From Azophilus sp965200465 (GTDB lineage: Bacteria; Pseudomonadota; Gammaproteobacteria; Pseudomonadales; Azotimanducaceae), in NCBI GenBank assembly GCA_965200465.1, contig OZ241358.1, positions 1 through 64,000 on the forward strand: DNA of 64,000 nt, in the 5' to 3' direction. Both the position numbers and the translations under genes were made by a program. The notes below the pieces were generated by a model. It did no database searches and was not told the origin of the DNA. It saw only the letters and a program-made list of their open reading frames with translations. Each line of letters starts with the position of its first letter. Position 1 is the stretch's first letter. Positions 35,389-43,930 of the stretch are shown in pieces.

Positions 35389-36015
35389 ATGTCCAACTTC
35401 ATTAGGCGAGCGCTGCGCAAGCCTGCAATGCGCCCATCCAAGGAGGCGGCGCACTCCCCACCGCAACAAACCGCAAGCTGGCTGGACGGCTTGGTGGAGC
35501 GCCGCTCCAGAGGCATGGCCCAGCGCACTTCCAGGCGCGGCTTCCTTGGCGCCCTCAGCGCAGCCGTGCTGGGGGCCGGCTCCTTGCCGCTGCTGCCGGT
35601 CGCCAGGGGCGCCGCCGCCGCGGTGGACGGCGTTCCCGCCCAGAGCACCGGCAACCCGGAGGATCCCGGAGATCCCACAAGCTGCGGCTACTGGCGCTAC
35701 TGCGGCATAGATGGCTTCCTGTGCAGTTGCTGCGGCGGTTCGCAGAACGCCTGTCCGCCGGGCACGGAAATGTCCCCCATCACTTGGATAGGCACTTGCC
35801 AAAACCCTGCGGACGGCAAGAACTACGTCATCTCCTACAACGACTGCTGCGGCAAGAGCAGTTGCGGGCGCTGCCTGTGCAACCGCAACGAGGACGACCG
35901 GCCGGTCTATCGCCCCCAGGCCAACAACGACATCAACTGGTGCATGGGCACCCAATCCGCCGTGTACCACTGCTCCACCGCCGTGATCATCGGCCTCGGC
36001 CTGGACAACGCCTAG
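35389..36015 (+). CDS. Amine dehydrogenase light chain with TTQ cofactor (MauA-like), copy 1
   Basis: This 208-residue protein carries a Tat-type signal (TSRRGFLGALS) after an extended N-terminus of about 45 residues. The mature part is Cys-rich (CGYWRYC, CSCCGG, CPPG, NDCCG, CGRCLC) as in MauA. Trp133 (SPITWIG) and Trp184 (DINWCMG) are 51 residues apart, the same spacing as the two Trp residues that form tryptophan tryptophylquinone in Paracoccus MauA. It oxidises a primary amine to aldehyde plus ammonia in the periplasm. The fold is stabilised by many disulfides made by MauD/MauE. The substrate (methylamine, aromatic amine or other) cannot be told. Confidence 0.92.
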   Translation: MSNFIRRALRKPAMRPSKEAAHSPPQQTASWLDGLVERRSRGMAQRTSRRGFLGALSAAVLGAGSLPLLPVARGAAAAVDGVPAQSTGNPEDPGDPTSCGYWRYCGIDGFLCSCCGGSQNACPPGTEMSPITWIGTCQNPADGKNYVISYNDCCGKSSCGRCLCNRNEDDRPVYRPQANNDINWCMGTQSAVYHCSTAVIIGLGLDNA

Positions 36016-36284
36016 GGCTGACCCCAGGCGCCTTGAGTCCCGGCGGGCAGCGCACGTCCGATCCTCCCTGAATATCCCCGCCACCGCTTCGGCGCCCCAT
36101 TCCAAACAAGGTGCGCCGACAAGCGCCGCAGTGCGTCCGGCAAGGCCGGCGCGTCCTGTGTGCTACCATCCCGGTCGATGAGCAACGCCACGCCGGCCCA
36201 CCGCAACATGCGGTTTGCCGCAAACCGGGGCGGAGAAGCGCCTGCGCCGCATGACCGCAGCTGTCGCCCGCCAGACCCAGCCCC

Positions 36285-36947
36285 ATGACCCCGCATGAGA
36301 CAGGCGGGCGGAATGCGCGGGCAACCCCCGACCGCTTGGACTTCATGGACGCGGACATGCGCTTGGCTTGGGAGCGCATGACGGCGGAGCACCTAGGCGA
36401 CCTGCGGCTGTACGGCGGCACAGCGCTGGCGCTGTACCGAAACCATCGCAAGTCCATAGACTTTGATTTCGCAACGCCTTGCGCGGAGGTTGACGTGGAC
36501 TTCGTGGCGCGCATTCCGTGGCTGTCCGGCTGCGAGATGCAGGGCGGGCCGGGGATGGTGGACGTGCGGTTTCCCGCAGCCAACCGCGCCATCTCCATGA
36601 CTTTCATGGAGTGCGGGCGGTTGATCCCGATGCCCATGCGCCCACCGCTTCGCGCCGCCAATGGCGTGGCGGTGGCGCATCCCGTCGATCTCATAGCCGC
36701 GAAGGTGCAGGCGTGCTTTGGGCGCGGCGAGCTGCGCGACTACGAGGACTTGGCCGAGGCGGTGCAGGCATGGCCGGCGTGGAGCCGCATGGCGTGCCTG
36801 TCGCTCCCGGGGCGGAAGGCCGCTGATGTTGCGAGCGTTCTGTCCGCACCCCCGCCGCACGTCGATATGGACCGAGGACTGCTTAAGCGCCTGCAGGCGT
36901 TCGCCAACAAACTAGTCCGCGTCGAGCACGGATGGAGCGACCGCTGA
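36285..36947 (+). CDS. AbiEii/AbiGii-type nucleotidyltransferase
   Basis: About 220 residues. The core LYGGTALALYRNHRKSIDFDF is the nucleotidyltransferase signature (GG-x, then D-x-D) of the AbiEii toxin family, which act as toxins by modifying tRNA or other targets. DLIAAKVQACFGRGELRDYEDL matches the later family motif for a Lys and R-D-x-x-D. Start ATG 36285 is the longest option; ATG 36348 is also possible. The next gene begins on the adjacent base, so the two are co-translated. No AbiEi-like antitoxin with a winged helix is recognised. Confidence 0.75.
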   Translation: MTPHETGGRNARATPDRLDFMDADMRLAWERMTAEHLGDLRLYGGTALALYRNHRKSIDFDFATPCAEVDVDFVARIPWLSGCEMQGGPGMVDVRFPAANRAISMTFMECGRLIPMPMRPPLRAANGVAVAHPVDLIAAKVQACFGRGELRDYEDLAEAVQAWPAWSRMACLSLPGRKAADVASVLSAPPPHVDMDRGLLKRLQAFANKLVRVEHGWSDR

Positions 36948-37421
36948 ATGCCCAAGGCAAGCGAGCCGCTCGGCTATGACCCGCGCCCCGACCTGACGCA
37001 TTGGTGCGGTACGCCGATACCGCCGGTGGATGCTCCGCTGGCCTTGACTGCGGACCGGGAGCGCATCGCCGGCCGGGTGTGGTTCCAAGGCCCGTCATGG
37101 ACCGTGCTGCGCAACGCCAACCATTACCTGTGGAGCGTCATGGACTACGGCGCCACGGAGGACATCGCCTGCACGCTGCAAGACGTTCCCCGTTCCCTCT
37201 GGATCAAGTCCCTGAAGGATGCGCGCCCCGGCAAGCTGTCCAGAGGCGCCTATGTCGTTTGGTCGCTCGCCTTCGGCCTGATCGCCCCGGGCACGGGGTG
37301 CGACTGGCCGGACAACGCGCACCTGCGCGACGTCCGCCCGCTCGCCAACGCCACGAGGGAGCAACTGTATGAGCGCCATCGGCGCGGCCGGACCCCAGCC
37401 CGCCCTCAATCCGCAGTTTGA
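36948..37421 (+). CDS. Hypothetical partner of the AbiEii-like gene
   Basis: A 157-residue protein of unknown family, beginning MPKASEPLGYDPRPDLTHWC. It is Trp-rich (WFQGPSWTV, YLWSVMDYG) and has a basic Arg-rich C-terminus. It begins immediately after the AbiEii-like stop, so it may be its antitoxin or a functional partner; no DNA-binding motif is obvious. The pair interrupts the space between the two amine dehydrogenase loci. Confidence 0.6.
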   Translation: MPKASEPLGYDPRPDLTHWCGTPIPPVDAPLALTADRERIAGRVWFQGPSWTVLRNANHYLWSVMDYGATEDIACTLQDVPRSLWIKSLKDARPGKLSRGAYVVWSLAFGLIAPGTGCDWPDNAHLRDVRPLANATREQLYERHRRGRTPARPQSAV

Positions 37422-37576
37422 CGCTGGCGAACGGCGGTGCCCGCCCCTTTGTTCCAAAACCGGACGCCTCCATTTGCCATGCTGGAAGAAGGAAGCCTGC
37501 ACTTAAGGGCTGAATGTAGGGAGACTAATGGCGGTTGGCTTAGCTGCGTCGTTCACAGGGGAGTTGGGGCAAAGGG

Positions 37577-38071
37577 TCATGGCGCAGGCAGCTGGGCGAT
37601 CTTCTGGACTAGCTCCGTGCGCACGGCGTTGACGTCGCTTAGGGGCTGCGCCCGGTAGCGCCCCACCTCCTCCGCCGTGTAGGGCTGGAAGTCCTCCGGC
37701 AGTTCGCCGGCGCTGATCTCCACGAGCATCCAGTTGAGCAATTCGGCCAAGAAGGCGTCATTGAGGGCGGCGTTGGCGGAACCGGGAACCCGAACCACGA
37801 ACTCGCGCCCGCCCGGCACCCTAAGGAAGTTGCCCACAAAGCCCTTCATGCGGGGAATGTCGCCCACGCCGCCGCCATCCGGCAAATGGCAGCCTTGGCA
37901 GTTCAGCATGTAGTTGACGCGGGCGCGGTCGGCGTTGACGCCTAGGTCGCCGCCCAAGGCGGCGGCCGCCCAGAGCGCCAGGACGACGGCCAAACCCGCC
38001 CGCCGCGCCCCGCAGCCCGCTCTTGCTAGGGCGCCCAAGCGCCATTGGCGGGACGGGCGGGGCTGCATCAC
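37577..38071 (-). CDS. Monohaem cytochrome c
   Basis: This 164-residue protein has a signal peptide-like hydrophobic N-terminus and one haem site NCQGCH, with a likely Met ligand in IPRMKGF. The start ATG overlaps the stop of the light-chain gene (copy 2) by 4 bp, so the two are translationally coupled. That makes it the likely periplasmic electron acceptor of the amine dehydrogenase, in place of the amicyanin or azurin used elsewhere; no copper protein gene is visible. Confidence 0.82.
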   Translation of the reverse strand: MMQPRPSRQWRLGALARAGCGARRAGLAVVLALWAAAALGGDLGVNADRARVNYMLNCQGCHLPDGGGVGDIPRMKGFVGNFLRVPGGREFVVRVPGSANAALNDAFLAELLNWMLVEISAGELPEDFQPYTAEEVGRYRAQPLSDVNAVRTELVQKIAQLPAP

Positions 38072-38607
38072 TCAAGCCCTAGGGCGATGACTCGGGCCGT
38101 GGAGCAGTGATAGACGGTCGATTGGGTGCCGAGGCACCAGTTGATGTCGTTGCTGAGTTGCGGCCGGTAAATGGGCCGGTCCCCCTCGTTGCGCTGGCAA
38201 AGGCACTGTCCGCAGGTGGTGCGGCCGCAACAGTCGTTGTAGGAAACCACATAGCTCTTGCCGTCCGCAGGGTTTTGGCAGGTGCCTATCCAAGTGATGG
38301 GGGACATCTCCGTGCCCGGCGGGCAACTGTTGGGCGAGCCGCCGCAGCAACTGCACAGGAACCCGTCTATGGCGCAGTAGCGCCAGTAGTCGCAGGATTC
38401 CGGGTCCCCGGACTCCGGCGCCCCTGCGGCCGTCTCGCTGAGGGTTTGCGCCCGCGCCACCGGCAGCAGGGGCATGGCGGCGCAGCCGGCCAAGGCGCCG
38501 CCCAGAGCCTTCAGCCAACCCCGGCGGCTGCTGCGTCGAGCCAAGCCGCGCGCTGTGTGCTCCGTCAATTTGTCCAAGCCGCCAAACGGCTGAATCCACC
38601 ACTTCAT
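38068..38607 (-). CDS. Amine dehydrogenase light chain with TTQ cofactor (MauA-like), copy 2
   Basis: This 179-residue protein has a Tat signal (SSRRGWLKALGG) and the same Cys-rich mature domain as copy 1, including CDYWRYCAIDG, CSCCGG and NDCCG. Trp106 (SPITWIG) and Trp157 (DINWCLG) are again 51 residues apart and should form TTQ. The mature part is highly similar to copy 1 although the heavy chains differ more. It sits between mauD and the cytochrome c gene and is co-directional with both. Confidence 0.92.
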   Translation of the reverse strand: MKWWIQPFGGLDKLTEHTARGLARRSSRRGWLKALGGALAGCAAMPLLPVARAQTLSETAAGAPESGDPESCDYWRYCAIDGFLCSCCGGSPNSCPPGTEMSPITWIGTCQNPADGKSYVVSYNDCCGRTTCGQCLCQRNEGDRPIYRPQLSNDINWCLGTQSTVYHCSTARVIALGLE

Positions 38608-38687
38608 CTGTGCGTTCCTCCTTGCTTGGAACCAACCTCAGCCCGGCAAAGCGCAGCGGCTTGGGCCAACATTTCCCGACGCCCGCA

Positions 38688-39371
38688 TCAGGACGCCGCC
38701 ACCTTTCCGGCCGGCGCGGAAACCTCGGGGTCAAGGACGCCCATCGCGCCCTCAGCTTGGGCGCCGCCGGCCCGCCGCCGCACATAGTCCTGAATGGAGG
38801 GCGTGTTCGACTCCTTGGCCTCAAACAGGCTTTCCAGATGCTCCCGGGAATTGACCAAGCCCAGGGAGGCGATGCGCCCGCCTTCGTCGATCAGCACCGC
38901 GTAGGGCAGCTTGCCGACGCCGTAGGCCCTGCCCAGGGTTTCCGAAAGAGCGTAGGGAAATTCGGCCAAACCCTGCTCCGCCACGAATGCTTGGTGCTCG
39001 GCGAGGTCGCCGCCGTCACTGGCCAGCACGATGCTAAGCCAACCTTCCGACTTGGCCACCGAGCGCAGCACCGGCAGCAGCGACTTGCACACCGGGCAGT
39101 CCGGGGCGAGAAAGAAGACCAGGGTGCTGCCCGGCCAAGCGCCGGATTCCGGGGGGCCGCCCAAGGTGAGCTCGCCGCCGCGCAGGTCCCGCACGGTTAT
39201 TTCCGGCGCGGCGTCCCCCACCCGCAGCGTCTCGTTCACCATCAAGGCGCCGGCTGGAGCGATGCGCTGCGACAGGGCGCCCACCTGCCGGGCCAAGGCG
39301 CACGCCAATGCGCCCAGCAGGACAACCGCCAGCCAAAGCGCCAAGTTGGACGCCAACAGCAAGTCAGGCAT
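38688..39371 (-). CDS. mauD: MauD-like thiol-disulfide protein
   Basis: This 227-residue protein has an N-terminal membrane anchor (about 5-28), then a thioredoxin/AhpC-like domain with the redox pair FFLAPDCPVCKSLL. MauD is needed for disulfide formation in the light chain, which has many Cys. ATG 39371 overlaps the mauE stop by 8 bp (ATGCCTGA), which indicates translational coupling. The C-terminal tail is longer and more Ala/Gly-rich than in typical MauD. Confidence 0.85.
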   Translation of the reverse strand: MPDLLLASNLALWLAVVLLGALACALARQVGALSQRIAPAGALMVNETLRVGDAAPEITVRDLRGGELTLGGPPESGAWPGSTLVFFLAPDCPVCKSLLPVLRSVAKSEGWLSIVLASDGGDLAEHQAFVAEQGLAEFPYALSETLGRAYGVGKLPYAVLIDEGGRIASLGLVNSREHLESLFEAKESNTPSIQDYVRRRAGGAQAEGAMGVLDPEVSAPAGKVAAS

Positions 39372-39981
39372 TGGCCGCACCCATCCGACCATTGATTGCC
39401 CCGCCCCGAAGGGATGCCGCGGCAACGTCGTCGTTCGGCGCGGCGCCGGCCGGCCCGCCGGGCGCCGCCAGCGCCAAGCCGGCTCGATTGGCCAGCAACT
39501 GATTGCCGGTGCCGTACGCCGACCAGCAAAACAGGGCGCCGGCGGCGGCAAGGAGCAAAGCCGCTCCGCTGGCCGGCGTAGGTGTGGCCGCCAAGGGAAC
39601 CAGCGCCAACAACAGAGCATTGCGCAGCAGCAGCCAGGCGGACAGAGGGGTCGGCGCACCGCCGCAGCCGCAATCCAAAGTGGTTCGGCCGCGGACATGC
39701 AGGTTGAAGCTCATGGCGGCCGTGTAGGCCAGCAGCAGGCAGCCGGCCAAGGCGGCACCCACCGGCCGCCAAGGCGGAACGGCCAATGCCAAGCAGGCGG
39801 CGCCCTCCAGCAGGATGACCAAGGGCGCCGCCAGGGGGACCAGCCCGCTCGGCAAGACCCGGTATTGGTCCAGGACGCCGCAAAACGCCAAGTAGTCGAC
39901 CAGCTTGTGGACGACGGCCGCGGCGAAGACGCCGGCCAAGCTCCAAGCGGCGGCGTTGCCGATGAAGTCGGGCGCCATCAA
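39364..39981 (-). CDS. mauE: MauE-like membrane protein
   Basis: This 205-residue integral membrane protein has about five hydrophobic segments. Short motifs VHKLVDYLAFCGVLDQYRVLP and DCGCGGAPTPLS match the MauE/DoxX-like family used in amine dehydrogenase maturation. It overlaps the heavy-chain stop by 4 bp upstream and mauD downstream. The C-terminal 40 residues are Ala/Gly-rich. Confidence 0.83.
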   Translation of the reverse strand: MMAPDFIGNAAAWSLAGVFAAAVVHKLVDYLAFCGVLDQYRVLPSGLVPLAAPLVILLEGAACLALAVPPWRPVGAALAGCLLLAYTAAMSFNLHVRGRTTLDCGCGGAPTPLSAWLLLRNALLLALVPLAATPTPASGAALLLAAAGALFCWSAYGTGNQLLANRAGLALAAPGGPAGAAPNDDVAAASLRGGAINGRMGAANA

Positions 39982-41261
39982 CGCACCCCGCGCACGATGA
40001 AGGGGGTCTGCGCTTCCACGAGCAGGGTTTTGATCAATTCGCCGGATTCGGTGTCGTAGGTTTCAAGCTGCAGGTCGCCGGTGGTGACCACCAGCAGGGG
40101 CTGCTGCGCATTCGACAGGCCGATGGAAATGCCCCAGGTCGCCAACGGGATGCGGGCGATGCGCTTTTGCGCCTTCGGGTCGAAAACCCAGACCTCGTTG
40201 CCGCCGTCCTTGTGGCTGCCTTCGCGGCCCTGCGGGTGCATCAGCAGGTAGAGGCGGCCCAAGCGGTCCGCGGCAACCAGCTGCAAGCCGCCGGGGCGCC
40301 AGCCGGCGGTGCGCTCCTCCTCCGTGACCGCCGGCCAGCGCTCGCCGGGAACGGCCGCCTCGCCGCTGAGGTCCACCGGCAGGAAGTCCCCGGAAAAGGT
40401 GGGGAAGTAGCCGATGCCATCGACGAAGCCGGCCTTCTCAAACATGGGATCCTCCATGTCGATGACGGCGCTCGTGTACACCGAGGAAACCTTGGCGCCG
40501 CCATCGCTGAAGCTGGTGGTCAGAAAGGCGCCGTTGCTGCAAATGGAGGTGACTCCAGCGGCGCCGGTGGGAATGGCCAAGGCGCAGCCGGCTATGTCGT
40601 GTTCGGCGACGAACTCGCGCTTCTCCAAGTCCACCACCGTCAGGGACTGGCTGGGGGTGAAGTTGTAAACCACCAGCAGCCGGTCGCCGTCGGTCAAGGC
40701 CGCGGTGAACAGCGAGGGCATGCCGCTGTACCGCTTCGGGGGGATGATCACCTCTCCCTTGACCGCCAAGCTGGCCATGTCGTAGATGGTGACCACGTCG
40801 GTGCGCTCGCCGCCGCGCCCGCCCCGGGAGAAGAAGCTCTCCACAACATAGTGCTCCTGGCGCACTTGGCTTTGTGCGTAGGTGGCGATGAAGTCCGCGG
40901 AGAGCATGGCCTGCACTTGGCCGCCAACGGTCCCGGCCTCTGGGTCCACTATGTAGTAGCGGCCTTCGCGCATGTGGAAGAAGGCGGCGTCATGGACCAT
41001 AAGCCAATGGTCCGGGTAATCCGCCGGCAAGCCGTCGTTGATGTTCGGCGGGTCCGGCGCAAAGCCCGGCGCGTCAACGGCGCCGCCGCCGTAGCCCTCC
41101 TCCCCGCCGACCTCGCCGACTGCAGGCTGCGGCGTTTCCGCAGGCTGGGGCGGCGCCGTTGGCTGGGACGTTTGCTGTTCCGTCCCCGATTCGCATCCGG
41201 CAAGCAGGAGCAACGCAGCAGCCGCCATCCAACCCCAGCAAGCCTTCTTCCGTCTTTGCAT
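39978..41261 (-). CDS. Amine dehydrogenase heavy chain (MauB-like), copy 2, predicted lipoprotein
   Basis: This 427-residue protein has a lipoprotein-type signal ending LLLLAGC, with Cys22 or so as the lipidated residue, then a Gln/Pro/Glu-rich linker of about 50 residues and a beta-propeller with blades such as YYIVDPEAG, LTVVDLEKR, EVWVFDPKAQKR and LETYDTESG. The family is soluble in Paracoccus, so lipid anchoring is unusual. ATG 41261 has GGGAGG 8 nt upstream. It heads the operon heavy chain, mauE, mauD, light chain, cytochrome c, with overlaps at most joints. Confidence 0.85.
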   Translation of the reverse strand: MQRRKKACWGWMAAAALLLLAGCESGTEQQTSQPTAPPQPAETPQPAVGEVGGEEGYGGGAVDAPGFAPDPPNINDGLPADYPDHWLMVHDAAFFHMREGRYYIVDPEAGTVGGQVQAMLSADFIATYAQSQVRQEHYVVESFFSRGGRGGERTDVVTIYDMASLAVKGEVIIPPKRYSGMPSLFTAALTDGDRLLVVYNFTPSQSLTVVDLEKREFVAEHDIAGCALAIPTGAAGVTSICSNGAFLTTSFSDGGAKVSSVYTSAVIDMEDPMFEKAGFVDGIGYFPTFSGDFLPVDLSGEAAVPGERWPAVTEEERTAGWRPGGLQLVAADRLGRLYLLMHPQGREGSHKDGGNEVWVFDPKAQKRIARIPLATWGISIGLSNAQQPLLVVTTGDLQLETYDTESGELIKTLLVEAQTPFIVRGVR

Positions 41262-41284
41262 GCCGCATGCCTCCCGTAGCTCAG

Positions 41285-42511
41285 TCAGGTTCGTCCCGCC
41301 AACGGCCGGCTTCCGGCGACCTTCACCGCCAATGCGCCGGGCTGGTTGCTCCGCGTCCAGGTGGAGACGCATGGTATCCGGTTCCGGTCGCAGCGGGAAG
41401 CGTAGCGTTTGGCCACCTCCGTCACTTCCCTAAGCAAGCCCTCGCGCAGCGTGGTGGGGCGCAGCCCCAAACCCAAGAGGCCGGCGTTGGCGGCGCTTAG
41501 GTCGTTGGCGTCCGCCTCCCGGCGCGGATTGGGAACGTTCTGGACCTTCGCCCCAGTCAGGCCCGCCACCAAGTTGGCTAGGTCGATCAGCCTATGGGTC
41601 TCCGTCATCTGGTTGAGGATCTTCACCCGCTCCCCCGGCGCCGGGGCGTTGACGACGGCCAGTTCTATGCAGCGTACGGTGTCCTGAATATGGATGAAGG
41701 CGCGGGTTTGGCCGCCGCTGCCATGCACCGTCAGCGGATAGTCGATGGCCGCCTGCATGAGGAAGCGGTTGAGCACGGTGCCGTAGTCCCCATCGTAGTC
41801 GAAGCGGTTGATGAGCCTTTCGTCCAAGCAGGTCTCCCGGGTCTGGGTGCCCCAAACGATGCCTTGGTGCAGGTCGGTGACGCGCACGTCGTCGTTCTTG
41901 TTGTAGAAGGCGAAGAACAGCTGGTCCTGGGTCTTGGTGAGATGGTAGATGCTGCCCGGATTGGGCGGGTAGAGGATCTCCTGCTCCACCTCGGCGCCGT
42001 CGGCGGCGGTCATCCTCACCCGCAGATAGCCCTCCGGCAGCTCCACTCCAACCGACGAATAGCCATAGACGCCCATGGTGCCCAGATGCACCAAGTGGAT
42101 GTCCAGCCCGCTTTCGACGATGGCGGACAGGATGTTGTTGGTGGCGTTCAGGTTGTTGTTGACCGTGTAGCGTTTGTGCCAGGAGGACTTCATCGAATAG
42201 GGCGCGGCCCGTTGCTCGGCGAAGTGGACCACGGCGGCGGGGCGCAGTTCCCCAAGCAGATGGAGCAGCCGGTCGTATTCCTCGGCCACGTCCAGGCGGT
42301 GAAAGGCGATGGCCTTGCCGGTGAGCTCCCGCCAAGCCTGCAGGCGAATGGACAGCGGCTGTATGGGGGTGAGGCTGCACAGCTCCAGTTCATTGTCGAT
42401 GTTGCGCCGGGACAGGTTGTCAACGATGGCCACCTCGTGGCCCTGCATGGACAGGTGCAGGGCGCTCGGCCAACCGCAGAAGCCGTCCCCGCCCAAAATG
42501 AGGACCTTCAT
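41285..42511 (-). CDS. sqdB: UDP-sulfoquinovose synthase
   Basis: This 408-residue NAD-dependent SDR-type enzyme converts UDP-glucose and sulfite to UDP-sulfoquinovose. It begins KVLILGGDGFCGWPSALHL, the SQD1/SqdB version of the Rossmann motif, and has HFAEQRAAPYSMKS, LGTMGVYGYS and GSIYHLTKTQDQ with the catalytic Tyr and Lys. GIVWGTQT and FIHIQDTVRCIELA are further SqdB signatures. The start overlaps the stop of the glycosyltransferase gene by 4 bp, so they form one unit. The C-terminal 30 residues are not conserved. Confidence 0.93.
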   Translation of the reverse strand: MKVLILGGDGFCGWPSALHLSMQGHEVAIVDNLSRRNIDNELELCSLTPIQPLSIRLQAWRELTGKAIAFHRLDVAEEYDRLLHLLGELRPAAVVHFAEQRAAPYSMKSSWHKRYTVNNNLNATNNILSAIVESGLDIHLVHLGTMGVYGYSSVGVELPEGYLRVRMTAADGAEVEQEILYPPNPGSIYHLTKTQDQLFFAFYNKNDDVRVTDLHQGIVWGTQTRETCLDERLINRFDYDGDYGTVLNRFLMQAAIDYPLTVHGSGGQTRAFIHIQDTVRCIELAVVNAPAPGERVKILNQMTETHRLIDLANLVAGLTGAKVQNVPNPRREADANDLSAANAGLLGLGLRPTTLREGLLREVTEVAKRYASRCDRNRIPCVSTWTRSNQPGALAVKVAGSRPLAGRT

Positions 42512-43530
42512 GCCGCCTCCGCCAACCGGGCCGGGCGGAACGCCACTAGGTTGCTCTGAAACTGCCGCACCGACACCTCCCAGTCAAATTCGGCGGCGCG
42601 AGCTTGGCAAATCTCCGGGGAAACGCCAAGCGCGGCTTCCACGGCGAGCGCCAAATCCTCATGCAATGCGCCGGCGCCGCTGCCGCCGATGATGTCGTTC
42701 GGCCCAGGCACGGGATAGGCGGCCACGGGAATGCCGCAGGCCAAGGCCTCCAGCATCACCAAGCCCAGGGTGTCGGTTTTGGACGGGAAAACCAGCACAT
42801 CGGCGGCGCAGTAGTGGGCTACCAGATCCTCTCCCTGGCGTACGCCGAGATAAACCGCTTGCGGAAAGCGCCGCTGCAACTCAGGCCGGGCCGGGCCATC
42901 GCCGACGAGCACCTTGGCGCCCGGCGAGTCGAGGCGCAAAAACGCCTCCAGGTTCTTCTCCACCGCCAACCGGCCCACATACATCAGCACCGGGCGCGGC
43001 AACGACAACTGCGCTGGCTCAACGGGCCTGAACAGCGCTCTGTCCACCCCCCGGATCCAGCGCACCAGGGTCCGAATGCCGTGTTGCCTGAGCAGCGCAT
43101 CCAGGGACGAGGTGGAGGACATGGTGTGCGCCGCGCCGTTGTGAAAGCGGCGCAGCAATCCGAACGACCAGCGCTCCGGCACGCCGGCGCGCAGCTTCAG
43201 ATAGAGCGGAAACAGGGTGTGGAATGAGGTGGTGAAAGGCAGGCCACGCCGGCGCAGCCAGTGGCGGGCGCTCCACCCCAAGGGGCCTTCCGTGGCGAGG
43301 TGGACGGCGTCCGGCGCAAACGCCTCAATAAGGCGGCCGACCCGGTTGGGGCCGGTGACCGACAAGCGAATTTCCGGGTAGGTGGGGCAACGAACGGTTT
43401 TGAAGCGGTGCGGGCCGATGACCTCCACCTGATGGCCCAAGCGGGCTAACCGCTGCTGCGTGGTGGACAGCGCCCGAACCACCCCGTTCACTTGCGGAAA
43501 CCAAGCGTCGCTGACAATCAGGATGCGCAT
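42508..43530 (-). CDS. Glycosyltransferase family 4, probable SQDG synthase (SqdX-like)
   Basis: This 340-residue GT-B enzyme begins MRILIVSDAWFPQVNGVVRAL, has HLATEGPLGWSAR, YVGRLAVEKNLEAFLRL and the donor-binding FPSKTDTLGLVMLEALACG with the conserved E-x7-E. The close match in style to SqdX/MgtA-type enzymes and 4-bp overlap with sqdB suggest that it transfers sulfoquinovose to diacylglycerol to make the sulfolipid SQDG. ATG 43530 was chosen from the family N-terminus; the frame is open to 43860 in unrelated sequence. Confidence 0.85.
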   Translation of the reverse strand: MRILIVSDAWFPQVNGVVRALSTTQQRLARLGHQVEVIGPHRFKTVRCPTYPEIRLSVTGPNRVGRLIEAFAPDAVHLATEGPLGWSARHWLRRRGLPFTTSFHTLFPLYLKLRAGVPERWSFGLLRRFHNGAAHTMSSTSSLDALLRQHGIRTLVRWIRGVDRALFRPVEPAQLSLPRPVLMYVGRLAVEKNLEAFLRLDSPGAKVLVGDGPARPELQRRFPQAVYLGVRQGEDLVAHYCAADVLVFPSKTDTLGLVMLEALACGIPVAAYPVPGPNDIIGGSGAGALHEDLALAVEAALGVSPEICQARAAEFDWEVSVRQFQSNLVAFRPARLAEAA

Positions 43531-43559
43531 GGGCAGGATGCAGTCACGCCGCCAACTGA

Positions 43560-43860
43560 CCGACTGGGCCATTTGGGGCAAGCATAGCACGAGGCGCATC
43601 GGCGCCAAGCCTCTGTACGGGATCACCCAAGGCGACTCGCCGTCCGACGCCCCCGTGCCGGACACCTGCAGAACCCCGACCACGTCCATGCCCGGAACCA
43701 TCGAAACGCCCGTCAGCGTGGTCGAAACCACCAAGTCCCGGCTGCTCCCATCCGAAACCGAGGTGGGGCTCACCGAAAGGCTCAGGCCCGGTGACTCCGT
43801 TGACGAGGGCGAAGGCCGCGCCGCAGAGGCGGGCTTGGGAGCGACGCCGGGGAAGTTCAA
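43560..43860 (-). pseudogene. Possible fragment of a Calx-beta/Ig-like repeat protein
   Basis: In the frame that runs into the glycosyltransferase start, upstream sequence reads LSLSVSPTSVSDGSSRDL and then VVSTTLTGV, similar to the first strands of Calx-beta-like repeats found in large secreted proteins. No start, signal or full domain is present. This may be a leftover of a lost gene or chance similarity. The rest of the 43.53-43.93 kb stretch has nothing else that I can support. Confidence 0.25.
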
Positions 43861-43930
43861 TCAACCGACATCCCGCCAAGGGCGCACCCGCCACCAACGG
43901 AAGCAAGGCGAGCAACCATGCGGTTGTAAG

